The notes under the pieces were generated by a model. The model worked only from the letters and a program-made list of their open reading frames with translations, was not told where the DNA came from and made no database searches. DNA of 64,000 bases from Rubneribacter badeniensis (GTDB taxonomy: Bacteria > Actinomycetota > Coriobacteriia > Coriobacteriales > Eggerthellaceae): contig NZ_PPEL01000001.1 of the NCBI RefSeq assembly GCF_002899695.1, positions 1-64,000 of the forward strand. Reading direction: 5' to 3'. This document shows, one piece after another, positions 34,748 to 45,926 of this stretch; position 1 is the stretch's first letter, and every line of letters begins with the position of its first letter. Both the position numbers and the translations under genes were made by a program.

Positions 34748-35365
34748 GTGAAAGCTAGAGCGAAAGAGGCACGGCACCGCATCGGCCTCGCCGTCATCGG
34801 CGGCGTGGGCGCGACGGCGGCCTTCCCTGCGCTCGCGTTCGCCAGCGAGGGCGAATCGGGCGGCATCAGCGCGATCCTGCCTGATCCGCTGGAATTCGTC
34901 CCCATGCTCGTCATCTTCATCGTCCTGTGGGCCGTCCTCGCCAAGGTCGGCTGGCCGAAGTTCGAGGCCATGCTGGAGAAGCGCGAAGAGACGATCAAGG
35001 ATTCCCTCGAGAAGTCCGAGCAGGCCCGCATCGAGAGCGAGCGCGTGCTCGAGGAGTACAAGCGCCAGCTCGAGGACGCGAAGGCCCAGGCCGCCCAGAT
35101 CGTCGCCGACGCCAAGAAGACCGGCGAGGCCGTGAAGGCCGACATCACCGACAAGGCGCAGGCCGAGGCCGCCACGATGATCGAGAAGGCCCATGCCGCC
35201 ATCGAGGCGGAGAAGAAGGCCGCCATCTCCGATCTGCAGGGCTCGGTTGCCGACCTGTCCGTCGCCGTCGCTTCCCGCCTGATCGGCGAGGATCTGAGCG
35301 ACGAGGCGCACCGCAAGGTCATCGAGCGCTACGTGAACGAGGCGGGCAGTTTCAATGCCAACTAG
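34748..35365 (+). CDS. atpF: ATP synthase F0 subunit b
   Basis: The 205-residue protein is the peripheral stalk: a membrane segment at about 50-68 (VPMLVIFIVLWAVLAKVGW) followed by a long charged coiled coil. Before it lies a second hydrophobic stretch (IGLAVIGGVGATAAFPALAFAS) ending in an AFAS-type signal peptidase site, so the N-terminus may be cleaved, an uncommon feature for subunit b. The GTG start at 34748 has AAAAGGAGGT upstream. The end overlaps atpH by 11 bases. Confidence 0.93.
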   Translation: MKARAKEARHRIGLAVIGGVGATAAFPALAFASEGESGGISAILPDPLEFVPMLVIFIVLWAVLAKVGWPKFEAMLEKREETIKDSLEKSEQARIESERVLEEYKRQLEDAKAQAAQIVADAKKTGEAVKADITDKAQAEAATMIEKAHAAIEAEKKAAISDLQGSVADLSVAVASRLIGEDLSDEAHRKVIERYVNEAGSFNAN

Positions 35366-35933
35366 CCGCCATGTTCTCAGGGAAAAGGTCGCGGCGTATG
35401 CGTCGGCCCTTCTGGACGGCGCATACGAGGCAGGTGGCCAAGACGCCGTGCTCGAGGTCCGCGACCAGGCCGAGCGCGTCATGCGCGCCGCGCGTTCGAA
35501 CATGGACCTCTCCAGCGCCTTGGAGGACAGCTCCTATACGCCCGAGCAGAGAAACGGCCTTGCGCGCAGCGTGTTCGCGCAATGCCATCCGGTCCTCGTG
35601 GACGTTCTGGCCGTCATGGCCGAGCGCGGGGACTTCGCGTTGCTGTCGCGCGTATGGGCCAGCTACGGAGAGCAGCTCGAACGCAAGCTGAACGTCACCG
35701 TCGTCGACGTCACGACCGTCGTCGAGCTGGACGATCATCTGCGCGAGGTCATTGTAAGGAAAGCCGAAGCCGACTTGGGCACCAAGGTCGTGTTGCGCGA
35801 GCACATCGACAAGTCCCTGCTCGGCGGCATATTGATGAGTGCGAACGGCAAGCGCATCGACGCAAGCGTCCTGTCGCAGCTGGAAAACGCTCGCAACGTG
35901 CTCAAACTATCAACAGATGGAGGTGAATGCTAG
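35355..35933 (+). CDS. atpH: ATP synthase F1 subunit delta
   Basis: The 192-residue protein connects the b stalk to the alpha3beta3 head. The N-terminal helical domain starts [17 protein letters not shown] and the C-terminal segment has the conserved [21 protein letters not shown] pattern ending with [11 protein letters not shown]. It overlaps atpF at the start and atpA at its stop codon, indicating tight translational coupling. Confidence 0.93.
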   Translation: MPTSRHVLREKVAAYASALLDGAYEAGGQDAVLEVRDQAERVMRAARSNMDLSSALEDSSYTPEQRNGLARSVFAQCHPVLVDVLAVMAERGDFALLSRVWASYGEQLERKLNVTVVDVTTVVELDDHLREVIVRKAEADLGTKVVLREHIDKSLLGGILMSANGKRIDASVLSQLENARNVLKLSTDGGEC

Positions 35934-37498
35934 TGACTGAAATCACCGCGAAGTCTATTGACGAGGCACTGCGCCAGCAGCTCGACGCGCTCAACACGAG
36001 CGTCGAATCCCGCGAGGTCGGCACGGTCATCCAGATCGGCGACGGCATCGCGCGCGTCGACGGGCTGAAAGACGCCATGGCGGGCGAGCTGCTCGAGTTC
36101 GTCGGTTCCGACGGCCAGGTCGTCTACGGCATGGCCCAGAACCTCGAAGAGGACGAAGTCGGCGCCGTGCTTTTGGGTGACGTCACCGCAATCAAGGAGA
36201 ACGACCAGGTCAAGACGACCGGTCGTCTGGTTCAGGTGCCTTCGGGCAAGGGCTTGCTCGGCCGCGTGGTGAACCCGCTCGGCGTGCCGATCGACGGCAA
36301 GGGCCCCATCCAGGCCGAGGGCATGCGCCCGGTGGAGTTCAAGGCCCCCGGCGTCATCTACCGCCAGCCCGTCGAGGAGCCGATGCAGACCGGCATCCTG
36401 GCCGTGGACTCGATGATCCCGATCGGCCGCGGTCAGCGCGAGCTCATCATCGGCGACCGCCAGACCGGCAAGACCGCCATCGCGGTCGACGCCATCATCA
36501 ACCAAAAGGGCAAGGGCATGATCTGCATCTACGTCGCCGTGGGCCAGAAGGCCTCCACGGTGGCCGGCGTGGTGGAGACGCTTGAGAAGCACGGCGCGAT
36601 GGAGTACACGATCATCGTGAACGCCTCCGCGTCCGACTCCGCCCCCTTGCAGTACATCGCCCCGATGGCGGGCGCCGCCATGGGCGAGTACTTCATCTAC
36701 ACGGGCGAGAACGGCGAGGCGGCCGGTCCGGAGAACCCGGGCCGCCATGTGCTGTGCATCTACGACGACCTGACCAAGCAGGCCGTGGCCTACCGCCAGA
36801 TGTCGCTCACGCTGCGCCGCCCGCCGGGACGCGAAGCGTATCCGGGCGACATCTTCTACCTGCACTCCCGTCTGCTGGAGCGCGCGGTGAAGATGTCCGA
36901 CGAGATGGGCGCGGGTTCGCTCACGGCGCTCCCGATCATCGAGACGCAGGCCGGCGACGTGTCCGCCTACATCCCGACGAACGTCATCTCCATCACCGAC
37001 GGCCAGATCTACCTGCAGACCGACCTGTTCTTCCAGGGCCAGCGCCCCGCTGTCGACGTCGGCATCTCCGTGTCGCGCGTCGGCGGGTCCGCGCAGGTGA
37101 AGGCCATGAAGCAGGTTGCCGGCACGCTGCGCCTCGATTTGGCCGCCTACCGCGAGCTCAAGGCGTTCACGCAGTTCGGCAGCGACCTGGACAAGGCCAC
37201 GCAAGACCAGCTGAACCGCGGCGCCCATATGACCGAGCTTCTGAAGCAGGGCCGCTACAACCCGATGCCCGTCATGGACCAGGCGGTCGCCATCTACGCG
37301 GGCGGCCACGGCTACCTCGACGACATCCCGGTCGGCGACGTCGTGCGCTTCCGCGGCGAGCTCATCGACTACCTCCACGCCTCCAAGGCCGAGGTGTTCG
37401 AGGCGCTTGAGAAGGAACGCAAGTTCACCGACGCCATCGAGACGGATCTGAACGCGGCGATCGAGGCGTTCAAGCTGCAGTTCGCTCCCTCGGCGTAA
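35933..37498 (+). CDS. atpA: ATP synthase F1 subunit alpha
   Basis: The 521-residue non-catalytic nucleotide-binding subunit has Walker A GDRQTGKT, the signature [21 protein letters not shown] and typical N-terminal [10 protein letters not shown]. Two starts are possible: ATG 35927 and GTG 35933. The site GGAGG at 35919-35923 leaves only three bases to the ATG and nine to the GTG, so GTG 35933 is chosen. It overlaps the atpH stop. Confidence 0.96.
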   Translation: MTEITAKSIDEALRQQLDALNTSVESREVGTVIQIGDGIARVDGLKDAMAGELLEFVGSDGQVVYGMAQNLEEDEVGAVLLGDVTAIKENDQVKTTGRLVQVPSGKGLLGRVVNPLGVPIDGKGPIQAEGMRPVEFKAPGVIYRQPVEEPMQTGILAVDSMIPIGRGQRELIIGDRQTGKTAIAVDAIINQKGKGMICIYVAVGQKASTVAGVVETLEKHGAMEYTIIVNASASDSAPLQYIAPMAGAAMGEYFIYTGENGEAAGPENPGRHVLCIYDDLTKQAVAYRQMSLTLRRPPGREAYPGDIFYLHSRLLERAVKMSDEMGAGSLTALPIIETQAGDVSAYIPTNVISITDGQIYLQTDLFFQGQRPAVDVGISVSRVGGSAQVKAMKQVAGTLRLDLAAYRELKAFTQFGSDLDKATQDQLNRGAHMTELLKQGRYNPMPVMDQAVAIYAGGHGYLDDIPVGDVVRFRGELIDYLHASKAEVFEALEKERKFTDAIETDLNAAIEAFKLQFAPSA

Positions 37499-37510
37499 AG
37501 GCGGTGGATG

Positions 37511-38401
37511 ATGCCCAACCTTCACGACATAGAACGGCGTATCAACTCCGTCTCCTCGACGAAGCAGATCACGCGCACCATGGAGATGGTGGCCGCGGCG
37601 AAGATCCGCCGCGCGAACGAGCGTGTGCAGGACGCCACGCCCTACTCCGAGTCCATGGTCGAGATGCTGGCCGACGTCGCCAAGCGTGTAGGTGGCTCCG
37701 AGAACGCGCTTTTGCGCGCGCATGACGAGGTCAAGAACGTGCTCGTGGTGGTCGTCGTGTCGGACCGCGGTCTGGCCGGCGGCTTCAACAGCAACGTGCT
37801 GCGGCACGTCGACCGCCTTATGAGGGACAGGCAAGCGGCGGGCGCGGCCGTGAAGGTCGTCGCCTGCGGCAAGAAGGCCGTCGGGTACTACACCTACCGC
37901 AAGGTGGAGCCGGTGCTCAAGTTCGCGGACCTGTCCGCCGACCCCACGGTGGAGGAGGCCTCGGCCATCGCCGCCTTGGCCATCGACGGGTACGTGAACG
38001 GCGAGATCGACGAGGTCGTCGTCGTGTACAACCATGCGAAGAACGCCGCCGAGCAGCAGCTTCGCGAGGAGCGCGTGCTGCCGGTGGACGCTTCGGCGCT
38101 CGAAGCCGGCGCCGCGACGGGGGAGGGCTCGAAGCTCGAGAGCGACGTGATCTTCGAGCCGAGCGCCGACGCCGTCTTGGATCGTCTGCTGCCGGCCTAC
38201 GTGCGCACGACGCTCTACCATGCGCTCATCGACTCGGCTGCGGCCGAGCAGGGCGCGCGCCGCAACGCCATGATGTCGGCGACGGACAACGCCACCGAAA
38301 TGGTCGAAACGCTGACCAGACTGTATAACCGCGTACGCCAGGGCGCTATCACGACGGAGATCTCCGAGATCGTCGGTGGCGCAGCGGCTTTGGAGGAATA
38401 A
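37511..38401 (+). CDS. atpG: ATP synthase F1 subunit gamma
   Basis: The 296-residue central shaft protein begins MPNLHDIERRINSVSSTKQI and shows the conserved SDRGLAGGFNSNV segment and the C-terminal RNAMMSATDNATEM helix. ATG 37511 is used because most family members begin MPN/MAN; the ATG directly before it at 37508 would add one Met. The stop codon is immediately followed by the atpD start. Confidence 0.95.
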   Translation: MPNLHDIERRINSVSSTKQITRTMEMVAAAKIRRANERVQDATPYSESMVEMLADVAKRVGGSENALLRAHDEVKNVLVVVVVSDRGLAGGFNSNVLRHVDRLMRDRQAAGAAVKVVACGKKAVGYYTYRKVEPVLKFADLSADPTVEEASAIAALAIDGYVNGEIDEVVVVYNHAKNAAEQQLREERVLPVDASALEAGAATGEGSKLESDVIFEPSADAVLDRLLPAYVRTTLYHALIDSAAAEQGARRNAMMSATDNATEMVETLTRLYNRVRQGAITTEISEIVGGAAALEE

Positions 38402-39853
<1,452 letters not shown>

Positions 39854-40261
39854 ATGGCTGGGTTCATGTGCGACATCGTGACGCCGAGGGCCAGGCTCGT
39901 CTCCGAGGAGGCGACGCTGGTCGTCGTGCCCGGCGTCGAGGGCGAGATGGGCTTTCTCGCGGGCCATGCGCCTCTCGTGTCGGTGCTGGCCGACGGCGAG
40001 GTGCGCATGAGCGCTGCCGACGGCGAGGTGAGGCGCTACGCCTTGCAGGGCGGCTACGTGGAGGTGGGCGACGGCAAGGTGATCATCCTCGCCGACCGCG
40101 CGCTCCCCTCGGCCGACATCGATGTCGCTCAGGTGCGCGAGCGCCTGGCAGCCATCGAGGCCGAGCTTGCGACGCTCTCCGAGCAGGAGGCCGCCAAGAC
40201 GACGCTTCCCGCCGACAAGGCGTGGTGCGACGTCCAGCTCAAGGTCGCCCAGGCCGCGTAA
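39854..40261 (+). CDS. atpC: ATP synthase F1 subunit epsilon
   Basis: The 135-residue protein has the N-terminal beta-sandwich (CDIVTPRARLVSEEATLVVVPGVEGEMGFLAGHAPLV) that binds the rotor and a helical C-terminus of the inhibitory type, starting around IDVAQVRERLAAIEAEL. It closes the operon and is followed by a strong terminator hairpin. Confidence 0.95.
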   Translation: MAGFMCDIVTPRARLVSEEATLVVVPGVEGEMGFLAGHAPLVSVLADGEVRMSAADGEVRRYALQGGYVEVGDGKVIILADRALPSADIDVAQVRERLAAIEAELATLSEQEAAKTTLPADKAWCDVQLKVAQAA

Positions 40262-40342
40262 GGCGCGAGCGCTCCACGATCCGCAGCGTGCGATCGTTTG
40301 GCAACGCGAGCGTTCGATGCGCTGCGGTTGTGAAAAGAAGCG

Positions 40343-40372
40343 AAGGAAGGCTCCCGCGAGGGGGCCTTCCTT
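40343..40372 (+). terminator. Terminator of the ATP synthase operon
   Basis: AAGGAAGGCTCCC and GGGGGCCTTCCTT form a 13-bp stem (one G-T wobble) around GCGA, followed by TTGCGTT. Position 80 bases after atpC suits the operon end. Confidence 0.75.
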
Positions 40373-40377
40373 GCGTT

Positions 40378-40447
40378 CGCGCCCGTTGTCGCCCGAAAGA
40401 CACGATTTTGGTCGCGAAACCGTGTCTTTCGGGCGACAACGGGCGCG
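40378..40447. repeat. Perfect 27-bp inverted repeat before dnaE
   Basis: The arm 40378-40404 (CGCGCCCGTTGTCGCCCGAA...) is exactly complementary to 40421-40447 with a 16-base loop. It follows the atpC terminator directly and takes most of the 306-base gap before dnaE. No T run follows, so it looks like a separate hairpin element. Confidence 0.9.
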
Positions 40448-40567
40448 AGGCGCTCCGTCCGCAACCTTCTTTTGAAAACCATCGTTTGTTCGATGCGGGG
40501 AACAAGGGATGCTGGTATCATGGCAACGACACAAGAGCGCATCTGCGACGGATTCGAGGCACAAGAT

Positions 40568-43500
40568 ATGGCATTCGTTCACCTGCACAACCACACCGAG
40601 TACTCCCTGCTCGACGGCCACACGCACATCTACGACATGGTCAGGCGCGCTGCCGATCTCGACATGCCGGCGGTCGCGGTCACCGACCACGGCGTGATGT
40701 CCGGCGTGCCGCAGCTGTGCGAGATGTGCGACAAGGTGGAGGCCGAGACGGGCAAGCGCGTCAAGCCCATCTACGGCTGCGAGGTGTACTTCACCACCGA
40801 CGAGGAGCTGCGTAAGGACGTCAAACCCAAGCTCTACCACCTGCTTCTGCTGGCCAAGACGAACGAGGGGTACCACAACCTCGTGAAGCTCGTCAGCGAG
40901 TCGCACGTCGATAACTTCTACTACAAGCCGCGCACCACGTTCTCCATGCTGCAGAAGTACGGCAAGGGCATCATCGGCTCGTCGGCGTGCATCGCGGGCA
41001 TCATTCCGAAACTGCTCGACAACCGCCAGTTCGACGAGGCGGTGGCGTGGGCCAACAAGTTCGCCAGCTGCTTCGATCCGGGGGACTTCTACATCGAGCT
41101 GCAGAACCAGGGTGTCCGCACGGATGCGGGATTCACGCAGACCGAGCTCAACCACATGCTCACCGACGTGGCGAAAGCCGCCGGCCTCAAGACCATCGCC
41201 ACGAACGATTTCCACTATCTCACGAAAGAGGACGCGAAGGCCCAGGACTACCTGCTGTGCATCAGCTCGGGCGCGGCCGTGAACGACACGAACCGGCTGC
41301 GTTTCGAGAACGACCAGTTCTACATGAAGACCGAGGAGGAGATGCGCGAAGCCCTCAAGGACTTTCCCGAGGCGTGCGACACCACGGTGGAGGTGGCCGA
41401 GAAGTGCGACGTCGTGCTCGAGCGCGACTCCATCCTGCCGCGGTTCCCCCTGCCCGAGGGCGAGACGGAGGAGAGCTGGTTTCGCAAGCGCGTGCAGGAG
41501 GGCCTCGTCAAGTGCTATGGCGAACCGGTGCCTCCGGAGGCTCAGGAGCGCGCCGACTACGAAATGGGCATCATCATCCAGCAGGGCTTCCCGGCGTACT
41601 TCCTCATCGTGCAGGAGTACATCGAGTGGGCGCGCAGCCAGGGCATCGGCGTCGGTCCGGGCCGTGGCTCGGCCGCAGGCGCCATCGTGGCCTACGCCAT
41701 GGGCATCACCGCCCTCGACCCGCTTTCGAACGGACTGCTGTTCGAGCGTTTCCTGTCTCCCGAGCGCGTGGAGATGCCCGATATCGACGTCGACTTCGAG
41801 CAGGGTCGCCGCGAAGAGGTAATCAACCACATCAAGGACGTGTACGGAGAGGACCACGTGTCCCAGGTCATCACGTTCGGCACCCTCCAGGCGAAAAACG
41901 CCGTGCGCGACGCCGCGCGCGTGATGGACTATCCCTACGGCGTGGGCGACCGCATCTGCAAGATGATCGGCGACGAGCTGGGCATCACCATCGACAAGGC
42001 GCTCGACACGAACCCCGACCTCAAGAAGGCCTACGAGACCGAAGAGGACGTGAGGGTCATCATCGACGCCGCGCGCTCCATCGAGGGCCATATACGTGGC
42101 GAGGGCGTGCACGCGTGCGCCACCATCATCTGCCGCGATCCCATGAGCGACCACGTGCCCATGAAGCGCGACACCAAAGGCGGCGGCATCATCACCCAGT
42201 ACGACGGCCACTACACGCCCGATCTGGGGCTTCTGAAGATGGACTTCCTCGGCCTGCGCACGCTCGACGTGCTGACGATGGCGTGCCGCAATGTTGAGCG
42301 GCGCTTCGGCACGAAGATCGTGCCCGAGGAGATCCCCATCGACGACGAGAAGGCGTTCGCGCTCATGCGCTCCGGCAACATGGACGGCCTGTTCCAGGTG
42401 GAGGGCGCGCTGTACGTGGGCCTGTTCTCCCGTCTGCCACCCACGCGCTTCTCGGACATCGTCGCCTCCATCGCGCTCAACCGTCCGGGCCCGCTCGAGT
42501 CCGGCATGGTAGACGACTACGTGAAGGTGGCCAGCGGCAAGACCGCCATCCACTACTACGACGAGCGTCTTCGCCCCATCTTGGAGGAGACGTACGGCAC
42601 CATGGTCTACCAAGAGCAGATCATGCAGATATCCATGGCCATGAGCGGCTTCTCGGCCGGCAAGGCCGACAAGCTGCGCAAGGCCATGGGCAAAAAGAAG
42701 CTCGACGTCATGCGTGCGCTGCAGGAGGATTGGAACACCGGCGCCGTGGAGAACGGCTATTCGCTCGAGATCGCCAAGCAGATCTGGGACGATGCGGAGA
42801 AGTTCGCGAAGTACGCGTTCAACAAATCGCACTCGGCCGCCTACGCGATCCTCGTCATGCGCACGGCGTATCTGAAGGCGCACTACCCGAACGACTTCAT
42901 GGCCGCCGTGCTGTCGTCCTACATGGGCAACACCGACCGCCTCATCCGCTACATTTCCAGCTGCAACCACAACGGCACGCCGGTGCTGCCGCCGGACATC
43001 AACTCCTCGAACGCGGAGTTCACGCCCACCGACGACGGCATCCGCTTCGGCTTGGTGGGCGTGCGCGGCGTGGGTGCGAACGTGGCCGAGGCCATCATCG
43101 CCGAGCGCGAGGCCAACGGCCCGTACACGAGCCTGCACGACTTCGTGAACCGCCTCGACGCGAAGTGCTACAACCGCAAGACGCTCGAAGCTCTCATCAA
43201 AGGCGGGGCGTTCGATTCGACGGGCTACACGCGCAAGCAGCTCATGTACTTCGTGGACGAGACGCCGCTTCTTGAGAGCGCTTCCAAGCGCCAGAAGGAC
43301 CGCGATAGGGGCCAGGTGTCGATGTTCGACCTGTTCGCCGACGATCCCGACTCGGGCTTCGAGGAGGAGGTGCCGAAGCCGGACGGCGTCGAGTGGCCGA
43401 AGCGCCAGCTTCTGTCCTACGAGAAGGAGATCATGAAGATCTACGTCTCGGATCACCCCCTGCGTCCGTACGAGAACGCCATCGCGCGCATGACGAAGTA

Positions 43501-44029
43501 CCAGCTGGGCGACTTGGCCGAGCGCACGAAGGAGATCAAGTCCGCGGTGTTCGTGGGCATGATCTCGAACGTGGTGACGAAGCTCACGAAACGCGGCACG
43601 AAGATGGCCACGTTCACGCTGGAGGACACGACGGGGCACATCGAGGCCATCTGCTTCAAGTACGACGAGAACGCCGAGGCCATTCAGGAAGACGCCATCG
43701 TGAAGGTCAAGGGCAAGTTCGAGCACAACGACCGCGGCAACCAGATCATGGCGTTCGAGGTGGAGGCCATCGAATTGAGCGATGCCGACGCGCGCCCCTC
43801 GCACCTTGAGCTGCGCGTGCCCATGGCCGACTTCGACCAGGCGAAGTCGCTGCGGCTCAACCGCATCCTGCGCTCGTATCCGGGGCGGGACGGGGTAGTG
43901 CTGTTCGTTCAGCAGAACGACGGCCACAAGTTCCGCGCCGAGCTGCCTGTGTCGGTGGACTCCCGCAGCCCCATCATGCGCTCCGAGCTTCAGGAGCTTT
44001 TCGGAACCCAGGTGTGGCGAGCCTCGTAA
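40568..44029 (+). CDS. dnaE: DNA polymerase III alpha subunit
   Basis: The 1,153-residue replicative polymerase has an N-terminal PHP domain (FVHLHNHTEYSLLDG, AVTDHGVMSG), the polymerase palm with GVGPGRGSAAGA and the catalytic PDIDVDFEQ motif, helix-hairpin-helix repeats near GVRGVGANVAEA, and a C-terminal OB fold (residues about 970-1070). ATG 40568 is chosen: GAGG lies eight bases upstream, and family members begin (F)VHLHNHTEYS. An in-frame ATG at 40520 overlaps a TATCAT hexamer (40516-40521) that could be the promoter. Confidence 0.95.
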   Translation: MAFVHLHNHTEYSLLDGHTHIYDMVRRAADLDMPAVAVTDHGVMSGVPQLCEMCDKVEAETGKRVKPIYGCEVYFTTDEELRKDVKPKLYHLLLLAKTNEGYHNLVKLVSESHVDNFYYKPRTTFSMLQKYGKGIIGSSACIAGIIPKLLDNRQFDEAVAWANKFASCFDPGDFYIELQNQGVRTDAGFTQTELNHMLTDVAKAAGLKTIATNDFHYLTKEDAKAQDYLLCISSGAAVNDTNRLRFENDQFYMKTEEEMREALKDFPEACDTTVEVAEKCDVVLERDSILPRFPLPEGETEESWFRKRVQEGLVKCYGEPVPPEAQERADYEMGIIIQQGFPAYFLIVQEYIEWARSQGIGVGPGRGSAAGAIVAYAMGITALDPLSNGLLFERFLSPERVEMPDIDVDFEQGRREEVINHIKDVYGEDHVSQVITFGTLQAKNAVRDAARVMDYPYGVGDRICKMIGDELGITIDKALDTNPDLKKAYETEEDVRVIIDAARSIEGHIRGEGVHACATIICRDPMSDHVPMKRDTKGGGIITQYDGHYTPDLGLLKMDFLGLRTLDVLTMACRNVERRFGTKIVPEEIPIDDEKAFALMRSGNMDGLFQVEGALYVGLFSRLPPTRFSDIVASIALNRPGPLESGMVDDYVKVASGKTAIHYYDERLRPILEETYGTMVYQEQIMQISMAMSGFSAGKADKLRKAMGKKKLDVMRALQEDWNTGAVENGYSLEIAKQIWDDAEKFAKYAFNKSHSAAYAILVMRTAYLKAHYPNDFMAAVLSSYMGNTDRLIRYISSCNHNGTPVLPPDINSSNAEFTPTDDGIRFGLVGVRGVGANVAEAIIAEREANGPYTSLHDFVNRLDAKCYNRKTLEALIKGGAFDSTGYTRKQLMYFVDETPLLESASKRQKDRDRGQVSMFDLFADDPDSGFEEEVPKPDGVEWPKRQLLSYEKEIMKIYVSDHPLRPYENAIARMTKYQLGDLAERTKEIKSAVFVGMISNVVTKLTKRGTKMATFTLEDTTGHIEAICFKYDENAEAIQEDAIVKVKGKFEHNDRGNQIMAFEVEAIELSDADARPSHLELRVPMADFDQAKSLRLNRILRSYPGRDGVVLFVQQNDGHKFRAELPVSVDSRSPIMRSELQELFGTQVWRAS

Positions 44030-44156
44030 GGGTCTGCCGTTCCGAGACGGACGGGGGAGCGGTTTGGCGCTGCGAAGCGCCGCAACGCTTCCCGCTGGCG
44101 TTGCGAACGACCTGTGCGCGCATATAACAGTTTGGCAAGCGGCGGGCGGCTCGGTC

Positions 44157-44184
44157 TTGCGGATCGAGCCGCTTCGTTTATCAT
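44157..44184 (+). promoter_or_regulatory. Promoter immediately before truA
   Basis: TTGCGG at 44157-44162 and TATCAT at 44179-44184 are 16 bases apart. Transcription should start near 44191-44193, where the first ATG of truA is, and no ribosome binding site lies between. A leaderless mRNA is therefore possible. Confidence 0.45.
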
Positions 44185-44192
44185 TACGGGCT

Positions 44193-45047
44193 ATGAATAC
44201 GCATACCATGACACCCATTCCCTCGGCCAACGCAGCGCGCGAGCGCGATGACGCGCATGCGGCCGTTGCCGACAAACCCGTCCGCGAGCACACGCTTGCG
44301 CTCACGCTCTCCTACAACGGCGCGCCGTTCGCCGGGTTCGCCCGGCAACCTGGGCAGCTGACCGTGCAAGGCGATCTTGAAGACGCTTTGCGACTGCTGT
44401 TCAAGCGCGATGTGGAGACGACGTGCGCCGGGCGCACCGATGCCGGCGTGCATGCGCTCGGCCAAGTGGTGAGCTTCGATGTGAACGACCTCGATCTGGG
44501 AGGGCGCTCGCTTCCCTCGCTGCGCCGCTCGCTCAACGCGCTCACGCACGACGCCGTCACCGTGCGGGAGGTGGAGCCGAAGAAGCCCGGCTTCTCGGCC
44601 CGCTTCGACGCCCAGGCGCGCGAGTACCACTATCATCTGTGCGTGGACTCGACGAGCCCTATCTTCATGAAGGACTTCTCGTGGTTCGTGCCCGGTGGGC
44701 TGGACATCACGGCCATGGAGGCCGGGGCGCGCCATCTGCTCGGCGAGCACGACTTCAAGAGCTTCTGCATGGCGGCCTCTGCTGAAGGCAAGCCGACGCA
44801 CCGCAACATCCGCGAGATATCATTCCATCCCGAGACGGTGATGGGCGAGAACATCATGGCCATCAAGGTGGTGGGCAACGCGTTTCTGCACTCGATGGTG
44901 CGCACCGTCGTGGGCACGCTCGTGATGGTGGGCCGGGGGCAACGCGACGCCGCCTGGGTGAAAGAGGTGCTCGAGGCGCGCGATCGTCGCGCGGCGGGCG
45001 AGAACGCCCCTGCTCAGGGATTGGTCTTCTGGAGGGTCATCTACTGA
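44193..45047 (+). CDS. truA: tRNA pseudouridine(38-40) synthase TruA
   Basis: The 284-residue enzyme isomerises uridines 38-40 in the anticodon arm. The catalytic aspartate is D83 in AGRTDAGVHALGQV; SYNGAPFAGFARQP and the late MVRTVVGTLVMVGRG segment are typical. The first ~33 residues are an extra, poorly conserved extension. Starts at ATG 44193 and ATG 44208 are both possible; neither has a clear ribosome binding site, and the promoter spacing favours 44193. Confidence 0.93.
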   Translation: MNTHTMTPIPSANAARERDDAHAAVADKPVREHTLALTLSYNGAPFAGFARQPGQLTVQGDLEDALRLLFKRDVETTCAGRTDAGVHALGQVVSFDVNDLDLGGRSLPSLRRSLNALTHDAVTVREVEPKKPGFSARFDAQAREYHYHLCVDSTSPIFMKDFSWFVPGGLDITAMEAGARHLLGEHDFKSFCMAASAEGKPTHRNIREISFHPETVMGENIMAIKVVGNAFLHSMVRTVVGTLVMVGRGQRDAAWVKEVLEARDRRAAGENAPAQGLVFWRVIY

Positions 45048-45085
45048 CATGCTACAATAGGGCCTTCCAAGAAAAGGCGGCTTGC

Positions 45086-45898
45086 ATGTTCGGTGGTTCA
45101 ACGGAAAAGCGCGTGGCGCGCGAGGTGGAGAGGATCGTGTCCTTGAAAGAGGATCTGGACGCCCGCTCGTGGAGCCGCGTGCTCGAGATCGGCAGGCTTT
45201 TGGAGCGGGCAGACGACGAAGCGCTCGCAGAGCGCGGAAGCGAGCTTGCGTCCATCGCCCAGTCGAACCTGTCGTTGCGCTCTCGCTTAGGGGTCGGCTT
45301 TCAAACGTCGTCAGCGCAGATGATGGCATCGGGGATGGAAGTGTTCGAAGGCGGCCTTGCCGCTGCAGCGCTTGACGGCGCACGCGGCGAGGAGGCTGTC
45401 GCAGATGACGACGCCTCGGAGGTTGCGACGGATGCGCGGGACGAGGGGTCTGCGGATGCAGGAGCCGTGACGGTCGAAGGTGCCGCGGGGGAGGAGCCAA
45501 GTGCCGTGGTTGAAGCTGAGGCGAATGAAGAGCCGTCCGCAGCGCGCATCGCTTCGGCGGCGATGCCGGAGGGCGAAGGGCCTGAGTCTTGGGGGCTGGG
45601 CGAGGGCGTGCCTCCTTGCTCCGTTTCGGGTTCCTCGTTCGTGCAGGAGGCCGTTCGAGAGGCCGTCGAAGGCGCCGCAGACGGCGGGGAGGGGGGCGTG
45701 GAGGATCCGGAGGGTTCTGCGGAAGAGCCGGAAGGCTTCTCTCCCGCGGGCGAAGGCGTCCTGCCCGCGCCCGCGCCGACGCGAGCCGAGCGCTTCGCCC
45801 GCTTCCGGCATCTGTACGAGAGCCGCGACGGCGGCCTGTGCGTGTTCGAGGACGAGCACGGCCACCTCGTGGCCGTCGACGCGTCGAAGCTCGCCTGA
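45086..45898 (+). CDS. Hypothetical protein with acidic low-complexity middle
   Basis: This 270-residue protein is not recognised. Residues 1-75 are helical and charged (FGGSTEKRVAREVERIVSL), the middle ~90-215 is very rich in Glu, Ala and Gly, and the last ~38 residues form a compact motif beginning RAERFARFRHLYESRDG and ending AVDASKLA. There is no signal peptide or membrane helix. TACAAT at 45053-45058 and AAAAGGCGG before the ATG support expression. The two end domains joined by a flexible acidic linker suggest a protein-protein tether; that is speculation. Confidence 0.6.
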   Translation: MFGGSTEKRVAREVERIVSLKEDLDARSWSRVLEIGRLLERADDEALAERGSELASIAQSNLSLRSRLGVGFQTSSAQMMASGMEVFEGGLAAAALDGARGEEAVADDDASEVATDARDEGSADAGAVTVEGAAGEEPSAVVEAEANEEPSAARIASAAMPEGEGPESWGLGEGVPPCSVSGSSFVQEAVREAVEGAADGGEGGVEDPEGSAEEPEGFSPAGEGVLPAPAPTRAERFARFRHLYESRDGGLCVFEDEHGHLVAVDASKLA

Positions 45899-45900
45899 CG

Positions 45901-45926
45901 AAGAAGGCCCCGCGAAGAGCCTTCTT
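45901..45926. terminator. Bidirectional terminator between convergent genes
   Basis: AAGAAGGC pairs with GCCTTCTT around a ten-base loop. It sits exactly between the stops of the hypothetical gene and the convergent asnB gene and could serve both. Confidence 0.6.
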
